Shown piece by piece: positions 1-5,497 of a stretch of 6,321 bases of DNA (its first letter is position 1; each line of letters opens with the position of its first letter). Below the pieces are notes generated by a model. The model saw nothing but the letters and a program-made list of their open reading frames with translations, made no database searches and had not been told where the DNA came from. The stretch is from an uncultured Dehalococcoidia bacterium (GTDB lineage Bacteria > Chloroflexota > Dehalococcoidia > Tepidiformales > Tepidiformaceae): NCBI GenBank assembly GCA_937954195.1, contig CALFYR010000181.1, positions 1 through 6,321 of the forward strand, written 5' to 3'. The position numbers and the translations under genes are program-made.

Positions 1-2
1 CC

Positions 3-482
3 ACCCAGGTGCTGCAGGATATGGGCCAGCCCCGCGGCGGCCGGGCGGAATGGTCACCGAATTCGCAGCTGGTGGCGTGGGAATCCGTGCCACGGACCGA
101 GGGGACGAACCCGCCCCAGCCGATCCGCGTGAAGAGCCTGGATGCCGCGTACGACCGCTCGTTCGGTGAGCCGGGAGAAACGCGGCTCGCGCCAAAGCTG
201 CTGGATAACGGCACCGTGGTGAGCCTGCGGCGCCAGGTTGGCGCGGGCGCGCGCGGCACCGAGCTCGTGTTCGAATCGCTCGAAGATGGCCGCCAGCTTC
301 GTTCTATCTTCCTCTCGGGCGGCACAGACCTGGTGCTTGAGTGGGACCTGGACCCGGCGAAGGAACGCGTGGTGTACACCGTGCAGTCCGGGCAGGACCG
401 CACCACGCTCGTCCTCCACCTCGAATCGGGCGACCGGGAACCCATCGACATCAGCGGAGACCGGCCGAGGTGGTTGCCCTAG
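3..482 (+). CDS. C-terminal part of a beta-propeller-like (TolB/PD40-type) protein, 5' truncated
   Basis: The reading frame is open to the left edge of the window and ends at TAG 480-482, so only about the last 159 residues are seen. The GTG at position 9 is not needed as a start, and the real start most likely lies outside the window. The visible part is rich in short beta strands and has one clear PD40/TolB-like signature, AEWSPNSQLVAWES, near the left end. Further strand-turn blocks follow (GTELVFESLEDGRQL, WDLDPAKERVVYTV, TTLVLHLESGDREPI), and the protein ends in GDRPRWLP, again like the start of a PD40 blade. Such repeats build propellers that are often extracytoplasmic or fused to other domains, but the part that would decide localisation and function is missing. 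The gene converges with the small membrane protein gene downstream. The beta-propeller class is fairly likely; a specific function cannot be given. Confidence 0.7.
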   Translation, partial: TQVLQDMGQPRGGRAEWSPNSQLVAWESVPRTEGTNPPQPIRVKSLDAAYDRSFGEPGETRLAPKLLDNGTVVSLRRQVGAGARGTELVFESLEDGRQLRSIFLSGGTDLVLEWDLDPAKERVVYTVQSGQDRTTLVLHLESGDREPIDISGDRPRWLP

Positions 483-491
483 AAACCGAAA

Positions 492-528
492 CAGCGGCCG
501 CGCCGGGGGAGGGTGGCGACGGCCGCTG
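492..528 (-). terminator. Strong hairpin between convergent genes, probable terminator
   Basis: CAGCGGCCG at 492-500 pairs perfectly with CGGCCGCTG at 520-528. Inside it, CGCC 501-504 pairs with GGCG 515-518, with A519 bulged. This gives a 13-bp GC-rich stem and a 10-base loop. Read on the minus strand the stem is followed by a T-rich stretch (TTTCGGTTTC, 491-482), which fits a factor-independent terminator for the minus-strand gene at 560-841. On the plus strand there is no T-run, but the hairpin lies 10 bases after the stop of the propeller gene and may help end that transcript too. Confidence 0.65.
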
Positions 529-559
529 GTAACGGAATGACCTGTTGGGACGGTGCTGG

Positions 560-841
560 CTAGGCGAGTGCGCGGCTCCCGCCCCGCAGGGCGCGAAGCA
601 ACAGCAAGAAGACGATGGCGCCAAGGACGGCGAGCGCCATGCTGCGCAGGTCGAATTCGGTGACCGTGCCCCAGCCGAGGCCCGTGCCGATAAACCCGCC
701 GATAAACGCGCCAACAATTCCGATGACGATGGTGATGAGGATGCCGAGCAGTCCGCCGCCGCCGGGGTCATCGCCCGGCACAATCAGCCGGGCGAGCAGG
801 CCAGCGAGCAAACCAAAAAGCAACCATGCGAGAAGTCCCAT
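560..841 (-). CDS. GlsB/YeaQ/YmgE-family small membrane protein
   Basis: This 93-residue, very hydrophobic protein has three predicted membrane segments at roughly residues 3-20, 30-52 and 66-88. The layout matches the transglycosylase-associated / GlsB-YeaQ-YmgE family. After the first helix comes a short charged loop, ARLIVPGDDPGG. The second helix is Gly-rich (IGIVGAFIGGFIGTGLG), and a third helix ends in a basic tail (LRALRGGSRALA). Length is typical for the family. Members are often annotated as general-stress-induced inner-membrane proteins; the biochemical role is unknown and the family name says little about mechanism. The ATG at 839-841 is supported by GGAGG at 851-855, nine bases upstream. 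It is a single gene converging on the propeller gene, with a hairpin terminator at 492-528. No stress promoter could be recognised with confidence upstream. Confidence 0.88.
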   Translation of the reverse strand: MGLLAWLLFGLLAGLLARLIVPGDDPGGGGLLGILITIVIGIVGAFIGGFIGTGLGWGTVTEFDLRSMALAVLGAIVFLLLLRALRGGSRALA

Positions 842-1198
842 GTGCGTGTACCTCCAGAATGGGTACCGGAAGTATCGCGATGGGGAACATCCAATCGCCT
901 AACAACGCTCCCGTGCGAGCTTTCAGCGTCATTACAACCGCCCCCGTTCAGGGCCTGCCAGGCGCCAAAACCGGGGTTAAGGCGACCCGTCCGGTAAAGG
1001 TGGCTCGGGGATTACCCGCATTTAACGCCCCCTTCGTCAAGACTTTCCCCGCCTTACCGCCACGTTCCGAATCTGCGTGGTAATGTGAACTTCGTCACAG
1101 TCCTCCAGCGGCGCGCGGAGCCACTGATTTGGGTCCTGGGCACATCCGTTAATTAGCGTGTGGGAATCTCACTTCCAGCGCGGGGACCGGACACGGGA
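842..1198. other. 357-base intergenic region between divergent genes
   Basis: No convincing gene lies here; frames open on the plus strand are low-complexity GC-driven ones without family features. It contains the GGAGG ribosome site of the membrane protein gene (851-855, minus strand). It also has the short dyad GCCTG-C-CAGGC at 953-963 and two imperfect direct repeats at 975-989 and 993-1007 (GGTTAAGGCG and GGTAAAGGTG) with a similar inverted element at 1049-1058. A dyad CCACG-N11-CGTGG lies at 1060-1080, and the perfect CRP-type dyad at 1084-1099 follows. The promoters of both flanking genes should lie in this region, but I could not fix a -35/-10 pair for either. Confidence 0.6.
1084..1099. 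promoter_or_regulatory. CRP/FNR-superfamily-type binding site (TGTGA-N6-TCACA)
   Basis: TGTGA at 1084-1088 and TCACA at 1095-1099 are separated by exactly six bases (ACTTCG). They form a perfect 5+5 dyad identical to the core of the classical CRP consensus, preceded by AA as in the extended consensus. Its centre, about 1091.5, lies 107 bases before the ATG at 1199 of the MFS transporter, a reasonable distance for an activator or repressor site. Binding by a CRP-family regulator is inferred; no such regulator is encoded in the window. It could in principle also act on the divergent gene ending at 841, but that is 240 bases away. Confidence 0.5.
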
Positions 1199-2491
1199 AT
1201 GACAACCGGCCTCTTGCTTTACTATGCCGCGCGCTTCACCGCGCAGGTATCGCAGACCGTGCTGTTCGCCGGCCTCTTCATCATGGCCGGCACGAGCGAC
1301 CACGCGGCCGTCGGCCTCAGCTCCATCTTCATCGCCACCACGCTCGCGGCGCTCCTGCTCGGAATGCCCGGCGGCGCCTTCGCCGACCGCGTCAGCCCGG
1401 CCCGCGGCATGGTTATTGGGGCGGCAGGCCGTGCGGTCATCATCATCCTCTGCGCCGCCTTCTTTCAGTCGGCTGCGGCGGTCATGGCCGTCGCGTTCCT
1501 CTACTCGGCCATCTCCCAGATCTACAGCCCCTCCGAATCGGCGATGATCCGCTTCCTGTGGGGCAAGGCCCATGGCCGCGTCCATTCAACGAACATCGCG
1601 CTGCAATATGCCGGCCAGGGCGCCGGTGTGGTTGTCTTCGCGCCGCTGGCGTTCTATTTCGGCGGTGAAACGGGCATGCTCGCCGCCGCCGCGATTTCGG
1701 CGGTCGTACTCGCCGGCATCACGCTCGCCATGGCGGCCACCATCACGAAGGTCGCGGTCGAACCCATTCGCCCGCAGCACGATTCGCCGTTTATCGATAC
1801 CGTCCGCTTCTTCAAGCGCTACGCCATCGCCCGGGATGCCCTCGCGACCTCGGCCGTGCGCACCATGATCACGCAGGGCGTCATCGTCGCCCTTCCCCTC
1901 TACGTCCGGAACGACCTCTCGCTCGGCGAAGAATGGACGGTCGGCCTCGTGGCCCCTGGTGTGGCCGGCATTGTCGCCGCGCTCATCTGGTGTTCTACCT
2001 CGCTCAACTTTGCCGGCGCGAGCCGTGCGATCCGCCTCTCCCTGGCCGCGATGACCGTCGGTGTGCTGGCGCTCGCTTCGCTGGATTACGGCGTCCGCGC
2101 CATCTTCGAACTCACGCAAGTGGGGCCGATGGTCGACATCGAAGGTTCGATCAACACCTCGTTCGTGGTCGCCATTCCGGTCGCCTTCCTCGTCGGAGCG
2201 GGGCTGACCATTTCCCTGATTGGTTCGCGCGTCGCGCTAACCGGCGCGGCCCCCGTTGCCCAGCAATCACGCGTGTACGCCGTGCAGGCGACGCTCACCG
2301 ACGCGCTCGTCGTGCTGCCGCTGCTGCTCATGGGCATCGGTGTCGAAGTCGCCGGTGCGCGGCCGGTGCTGGCGGCCATGGGCCTCATCGGTGCGGTGGC
2401 GTTCGTCATCGTGCACCACCCGCGCTTCGCCATCCCCCACCGCGAGCCGCCGCACGAACCGATCCCGGTCCCCGTCAGGATTCGCGACTAA
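1199..2491 (+). CDS. Major facilitator superfamily (MFS) transporter
   Basis: A 430-residue polytopic membrane protein with about 10-12 hydrophobic segments and no signal peptide. The loop between helices 2 and 3 carries the MFS motif A, GMPGGAFADRVSPARG (residues 55-70), with the expected Gly, Asp-Arg and distal Arg. A central cytoplasmic loop (about residues 185-215, EPIRPQHDSPFIDTVRFFKR) separates the two six-helix halves. The second half has LPLYVRNDL and a late segment, AQQSRVYAVQATLTDA, as in EntS-like/MFS_3 exporters. The substrate cannot be read from the sequence; efflux of a small molecule is the usual role of this subgroup. The ATG at 1199 is preferred because it puts the first helix right after the start, as usual in MFS proteins. 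An in-frame GTG at 1160 would add 13 residues. Neither start has a well-spaced Shine-Dalgarno site. The stop TAA overlaps the stop of the convergent thioredoxin-like gene. A CRP-type dyad lies upstream. Confidence 0.88.
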   Translation: MTTGLLLYYAARFTAQVSQTVLFAGLFIMAGTSDHAAVGLSSIFIATTLAALLLGMPGGAFADRVSPARGMVIGAAGRAVIIILCAAFFQSAAAVMAVAFLYSAISQIYSPSESAMIRFLWGKAHGRVHSTNIALQYAGQGAGVVVFAPLAFYFGGETGMLAAAAISAVVLAGITLAMAATITKVAVEPIRPQHDSPFIDTVRFFKRYAIARDALATSAVRTMITQGVIVALPLYVRNDLSLGEEWTVGLVAPGVAGIVAALIWCSTSLNFAGASRAIRLSLAAMTVGVLALASLDYGVRAIFELTQVGPMVDIEGSINTSFVVAIPVAFLVGAGLTISLIGSRVALTGAAPVAQQSRVYAVQATLTDALVVLPLLLMGIGVEVAGARPVLAAMGLIGAVAFVIVHHPRFAIPHREPPHEPIPVPVRIRD

Positions 2492-3075
2492 TCCGGCCCG
2501 CCCGGGCTGGCGCCCACCCAGGTCGCCACCCACCCCAGGAACTCCGCCTTGGTCATTCCCTCCGCGTCTTCGATTCGCGCCAGTTCAACGCCGTTAGCGC
2601 TCAGCGCGACCAGCGCGGGAATCTCAGTGATGCCGAGCCGCTCATCGGCGGTATCGCGGTCGACCGCCTTCTCCAGGGTCACCACATCGTCCCGGAACGT
2701 GGCCATCGCGCGGTGGATGTAGCCCAACTCGTCACATGCCGCGCAGCTTGGCCCAGTGAACCAGACGAGCGTCTCCCGTCCATCTTCGCGCGGCGAATCG
2801 GCGCCGGGCAACGGCCCCGGAGAGTGGTAACTCGTATGTTCCGTGCCGGAAATCGCGATGACCGCGCCCCCCGCGTTCGCTTCGGCCAGGGCCTGCGTTT
2901 CGGGGTCGATGGGCGTTTCGCCGCCGGCTTCGACCAGGACCCACACCGCGAAGGCCAGCGTGGGGAACACCATGGCCGCCACCATCAGCCAGACCTTGAG
3001 GCTCCAACGGGGGTTCCACCATTGCCGCGGGAGAGACATCCCTCCCATCTTCTGCGAGCCGGCCCCCACGCGCAT
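2488..3075 (-). CDS. Membrane-anchored thioredoxin-like protein
   Basis: 195 residues counted from the ATG at 3073-3075. One membrane segment lies at about residues 27-48 (VWLMVAAMVFPTLAFAVWVL) after a basic N-terminus, so the rest should be outside the cytoplasmic membrane. After a spacer of about 50 residues comes a thioredoxin fold. It has a beta strand (TLVWFTG), the active-site motif CAAC (C111-C114), a helix, and ITEIPALV with the expected cis-proline P153 after a middle strand. The strand NGVELARIED and a terminal helix close the fold. The CxxC supports disulfide oxidoreduction or isomerisation of exported proteins, like TlpA/ResA-type proteins, but the partner and direction are unknown. 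The start is uncertain: in-frame ATGs at 3046-3048 and 3037-3039 would give MGGMSLPRQWW or MSLPRQWW, and none of the three has a properly spaced ribosome site (GGGAGG touches the last). The gene is divergent from the acetyltransferase and overlaps the MFS stop by four bases. Confidence 0.8.
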   Translation of the reverse strand: MRVGAGSQKMGGMSLPRQWWNPRWSLKVWLMVAAMVFPTLAFAVWVLVEAGGETPIDPETQALAEANAGGAVIAISGTEHTSYHSPGPLPGADSPREDGRETLVWFTGPSCAACDELGYIHRAMATFRDDVVTLEKAVDRDTADERLGITEIPALVALSANGVELARIEDAEGMTKAEFLGWVATWVGASPGGPD

Positions 3076-3082
3076 CAGCGGC

Positions 3083-3098
3083 CCGGTTCACAGACCGG
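3083..3098. promoter_or_regulatory. Small dyad CCGGT-N6-ACCGG in a divergent intergenic region
   Basis: CCGGT at 3083-3087 and ACCGG at 3094-3098 form a perfect 5+5 inverted repeat with a six-base spacer. It lies between the divergent thioredoxin-like and acetyltransferase genes, 29 bases before ATG 3127. Position and symmetry would suit an operator acting on both genes, but short GC-rich dyads arise easily by chance in such DNA, and no -35/-10 pair was found to anchor it. Confidence 0.2.
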
Positions 3099-3126
3099 TC
3101 CTCGCCGGCCACTCTACGCTGGAGAC

Positions 3127-3966
3127 ATGATCGCGATGCGAGAACTCACCGGTTACACGTGGCTCACCACGGCGTCCCAATCGGGACTCGCCATTGCCGC
3201 CGGCGGCCCCGATGGCCAAACCGCCGCGGAAGGCACGCTCACCTTCCGGACGCTTGCGCCGGGTGAGCATCGGGCCTCCTTCGAGGGCTCGGTGCGGCCG
3301 GGACACCAGCGGCGGGGACTTGGCTCAGCGCTCATGTCCTGGGCCGAATCCTCCACCCGGTCGCACTACGCGGCGAACCTTCGCGCTGGCGAGACCGTCC
3401 ACTTCCGGGCCGAAGCCGATGCCCCCGGGGATGGTGCCATCGCGCTCTACCGTGTCGCCGGCCTCGATCTGGCCGTCGCCGAGGACCAGATGGAGCGCCC
3501 GCTGGTGGAGGTACCCCGGCGCGAAGTCCCGCCCGATCTTTGCGTCCTCACCTGGGGCGCGATGACAGCGCCGCTGTTCTACCACGCCTATGACGCCTCC
3601 TTTCGCGACCGTCCCGGTTTCCCGGGATGGGACGAACACCGCTGGCGCACAGCCATCACGACCGCCGACGAGTTCCTTCCCGAATCGTCGATGGTGATCA
3701 TGGATGGCCCCGAGCCGGTCGCCTTCGCGGTCCTGTGGGCCGAAGGCGAAGTCGGGTGGATCATCCAGCTCGGTGTGCGTCCCTCCTGGCGCGGCCGGGG
3801 ACTCGGCGAGCTGCTGCTATCGAAGGCGCTGCGCTCGTTCGCTCGCCGTGGGCTCAAGACGGCCGCCCTCGAGGTATCGACCAATAACCCGCACGCCCGC
3901 GCGCTCTACGAACGCTTCGGGTTCGCAGCCACGCACTCCCGGCAATCCTGGCAGAAGCAGCTGTAA
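3127..3966 (+). CDS. Tandem GNAT-family N-acetyltransferase
   Basis: 279 residues with two GNAT folds. The N-terminal domain (about 1-125) keeps an acetyl-CoA-binding motif A, VRPGHQRRGLGSALM (56-70), and a relic of motif B, IALYRVAGL (105-113). The region between them is diverged, and the helix after motif A lacks the usual pattern. The C-terminal domain (about 135-279) is canonical: GVRPSWRGRGLGELLLSKAL (motif A, 216-235), then EVSTNNPHARALYERFGF (motif B, 249-266). The architecture resembles mycothiol synthase (MshD) and other double-GNAT proteins, where usually one half is catalytic. Here the C-terminal half is the better candidate. The acceptor substrate is unknown. The reading frame stays open about 1.2 kb further upstream, but that part is antisense to two real genes. 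ATG 3127 has GGAG only two bases before it and ATG 3136 (MREL) has it 11 bases before, so the exact start is unsure. Confidence 0.85.
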   Translation: MIAMRELTGYTWLTTASQSGLAIAAGGPDGQTAAEGTLTFRTLAPGEHRASFEGSVRPGHQRRGLGSALMSWAESSTRSHYAANLRAGETVHFRAEADAPGDGAIALYRVAGLDLAVAEDQMERPLVEVPRREVPPDLCVLTWGAMTAPLFYHAYDASFRDRPGFPGWDEHRWRTAITTADEFLPESSMVIMDGPEPVAFAVLWAEGEVGWIIQLGVRPSWRGRGLGELLLSKALRSFARRGLKTAALEVSTNNPHARALYERFGFAATHSRQSWQKQL

Positions 3967-4045
3967 CCACTTCGTACGGTACGGGACATTCGCGTATCGA
4001 AGGCTCGCATACGATTGCTGCAGCAACCGAGCGAGAAAGAGACCT

Positions 4046-4252
4046 GTGACCTTAAGTCCATCACCACCCGATGGCGACTCAGATTCCGCAACCTGTGAAC
4101 ACCAGTGGGAACAAGTCCGCTATATCACCCTCAATAACGAACGGCGCCATTCAGCCGAACGCTGGCGCGACGACCGTTGCACGCTCTGCGGCAAGGTCCG
4201 GCGAATCCCCGATCCGCCGCCTACCCCCGGGGAAGCTCCCGTGCCGCGCTAA
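4046..4252 (+). CDS. Small putative zinc-ribbon protein
   Basis: A 68-residue product starting at GTG 4046, with a purine-rich stretch (GAGAAAGAGA, 4032-4041) just upstream that can serve as ribosome site, and ending at TAA 4250-4252. The N-terminus is acidic and Ser/Pro-rich. The core has CEHQWEQ (Cys17, His19), a short basic stretch with His35, and CTLCG (Cys45, Cys48), followed by KVRRIP and a Pro-rich tail. A C-x-H plus C-x2-C-G arrangement is typical of small zinc-binding ribbons, with Cys17, His19 or His35, Cys45 and Cys48 as likely ligands. I cannot assign it to a named family or function. It begins 79 bases after the acetyltransferase, so co-transcription is possible. The frame is open far upstream, but that part is a shadow of the acetyltransferase, which is why I take the GTG as the start. 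A hairpin follows directly after the stop. Confidence 0.65.
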   Translation: MTLSPSPPDGDSDSATCEHQWEQVRYITLNNERRHSAERWRDDRCTLCGKVRRIPDPPPTPGEAPVPR

Positions 4253-4259
4253 CACCACG

Positions 4260-4289
4260 CCCCGAAGCACCCGGCCGGGGGCTTCGGGG
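4260..4289. terminator. Hairpin between convergent genes, probable bidirectional terminator
   Basis: CCCCGAAGC (4260-4268) pairs perfectly with GCTTCGGGG (4281-4289). After an A/G mismatch, CCC 4270-4272 can pair with GGG 4277-4279, leaving a GGCC loop. It sits eight bases after the zinc-ribbon stop and six bases after the end of the minus-strand secreted protein gene, exactly where a shared terminator is expected. Neither side has a clear T-run, so efficiency as a factor-independent terminator is uncertain. Confidence 0.6.
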
Positions 4290-4294
4290 TCTAC

Positions 4295-5497
4295 CTACGG
4301 TTTGACCATCTCGCCCGTGTAGACGACCTCGAACGCGCTACCCGGCACCGTCTTCAGCTGGTTCAGGTCCGTATCGTTCCAGCGCGAATCGGTCGCGCCG
4401 GTGATGTAGTAGTTCGAACCGTTGTCGGCCACGATCATCCCGTACTTCTTCAACGCCTCAAGGATCACGCGCGCGTCGCCGGTGTAGCCGGAGATGTCGT
4501 AGTCGGCCTTCAGCCGCAGCCGGGCGCCCATTGGCAGGTAGCTGGCATCGGTGATGCTGCTCGCCCAGTGCGTCGCCGGGTGGATGTAGGCCTTCTGCGT
4601 CTTCGAAACCGTGAACCGCAGGGCGTGCGTGATTTCACCGCTTTTCACCTCGTCGTATCGCACGAGACCGGGGAGGATCGGCAGACCGGCGGCATCGGCG
4701 CTGGTCCACCGTTCGGGTCGCAGCGCGTTCGAACCGAGGTCGAACACGGCGCCGGAATCCGCGTTCCAGCCGCTGCCCACCTGGAAGGCGCGATAGAGTT
4801 CGAACAGCTTGCAGACGCCCTGCTGCAGCACGAGCACGTGGCGGTCGCCGTTGCTGCTCGCGCCGCCTTCCACCGGGGCGTTGAGCGGCACGGGGTACGG
4901 GCCCGGGTCACTCTCATCGCCATACGCCGTGAACGTGATCGGCACCAACGGCTGGTTCGCCGGCACCACCACAAACGGGATGCCATACGTCGGGTTGGAG
5001 CCGAAGTCGGCGTGCAGTTTCTGGTTGCCGCCGAGCGCGGCCATGCGGCTCATGTACTGGCCCGAGTTGGGGTGCACGGGCGCATTCGAGATGTCCTGGT
5101 TCCACCAGTTATCGGCCGGGAACACCTGGCACCCACCAATCACCGGAAGCGAAGCCGAACCCGCGGGAGTCGTGGCTGTCGGCGTCGCGGTTGCTGGCCG
5201 GGGCGTGTTCGTGGGCGTTGCGGTCGCGGGTTTGGGGGTCGGCGTCTTCGTTGCGGTGGCCGCCAGGGTCGGCGTCTTCGGCGTGGCCGTCCTGGTTGGC
5301 GTGGCCACCGAACCACAGCGGGCCAGCAGTTCGCTGTTCGAAATGCGCGTGGTCCGCAGCCGCGCCCCATCGCACTTCAGGCGCAGCTCGTCGCCCGGCG
5401 TCATCACCGTATCGCTGGATGCGGCGAACGCCGCGAAGGCGCCAAGCGCCAGGAACGCCGAAATACCGGCCACTGTGGGGACAAACCTTCGGAACAT
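4295..5497 (-). CDS. Secreted protein with Thr/Pro-rich linker and a conserved C-terminal domain of unknown function
   Basis: A 400-residue exported protein. The signal peptide is MFRRFVP plus a hydrophobic core (VAGISAFLALGAFAAFA), with cleavage likely near residue 25-26 (AFA/ASS). Residues 27-63 form a small segment with two cysteines (C42, C61) that could form a disulfide. Residues 65-113 are a Thr/Pro/Ala linker with internal repeats. The C-terminal domain (about 118-400) carries strikingly regular blocks: CQVFPADNWWNQDIS, LHADFG, YGIPFVVVP, DESDPGPYPVP, GDRHVLVL, WTSADAAGLPILPGLVRYDE, HALRFTV and KYGMIVADNGSNYYI. I have seen such blocks in secreted proteins of several phyla, but I cannot name a demonstrated activity. 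Aspartates, histidines and aromatics in these blocks would suit a carbohydrate-related or hydrolytic role; this is speculation. ATG 5495-5497 has GAGGT five bases upstream (5503-5507). It is a lone gene, converging on the zinc-ribbon gene and divergent from the hydrolase. Confidence 0.85.
   Translation of the reverse strand: MFRRFVPTVAGISAFLALGAFAAFAASSDTVMTPGDELRLKCDGARLRTTRISNSELLARCGSVATPTRTATPKTPTLAATATKTPTPKPATATPTNTPRPATATPTATTPAGSASLPVIGGCQVFPADNWWNQDISNAPVHPNSGQYMSRMAALGGNQKLHADFGSNPTYGIPFVVVPANQPLVPITFTAYGDESDPGPYPVPLNAPVEGGASSNGDRHVLVLQQGVCKLFELYRAFQVGSGWNADSGAVFDLGSNALRPERWTSADAAGLPILPGLVRYDEVKSGEITHALRFTVSKTQKAYIHPATHWASSITDASYLPMGARLRLKADYDISGYTGDARVILEALKKYGMIVADNGSNYYITGATDSRWNDTDLNQLKTVPGSAFEVVYTGEMVKP
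5159..5305 (-). repeat. Repetitive DNA coding for the Thr/Pro linker
   Basis: This stretch codes for residues 65-113 of the secreted protein. GGGTCGGCGTCTTCG occurs identically at 5236-5250 and 5266-5280, a 30-base (ten-codon) offset coding for two KTPT units. The peptide PATATPT is repeated at an 11-residue offset (residues 90-96 and 101-107, DNA 5177-5230). Such linkers commonly change length by slippage or recombination and separate a surface-anchored N-terminus from a functional domain. The threonines could be O-glycosylated, which is inference. Confidence 0.7.

Noticed and set aside
545..1083. Plus-strand frames across the membrane protein gene and the intergenic region
   Set aside because: They lie antisense to the GlsB-like gene or in DNA full of dyads, and the translations are compositionally biased with no recognisable domain or ribosome site.
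1129..1154. TTGGGT and TTAATT as a promoter for the MFS gene
   Set aside because: The spacer is only 14 bases and both hexamers match the consensus poorly.
1933..3126. A nearly 400-codon plus-strand frame joined to the acetyltransferase, making an apparent 677-residue protein
   Set aside because: It overlaps the MFS gene in another frame and is antisense to the thioredoxin-like gene. The translation is rich in Arg, Pro and His with no domain pattern, as expected for a shadow frame in high-GC DNA. The GNAT domain begins only after ATG 3127.
3973..3983. CGTAC-G-GTACG palindrome between the acetyltransferase and zinc-ribbon genes
   Set aside because: It has no loop for a terminator and is too short to call an operator without comparative support.
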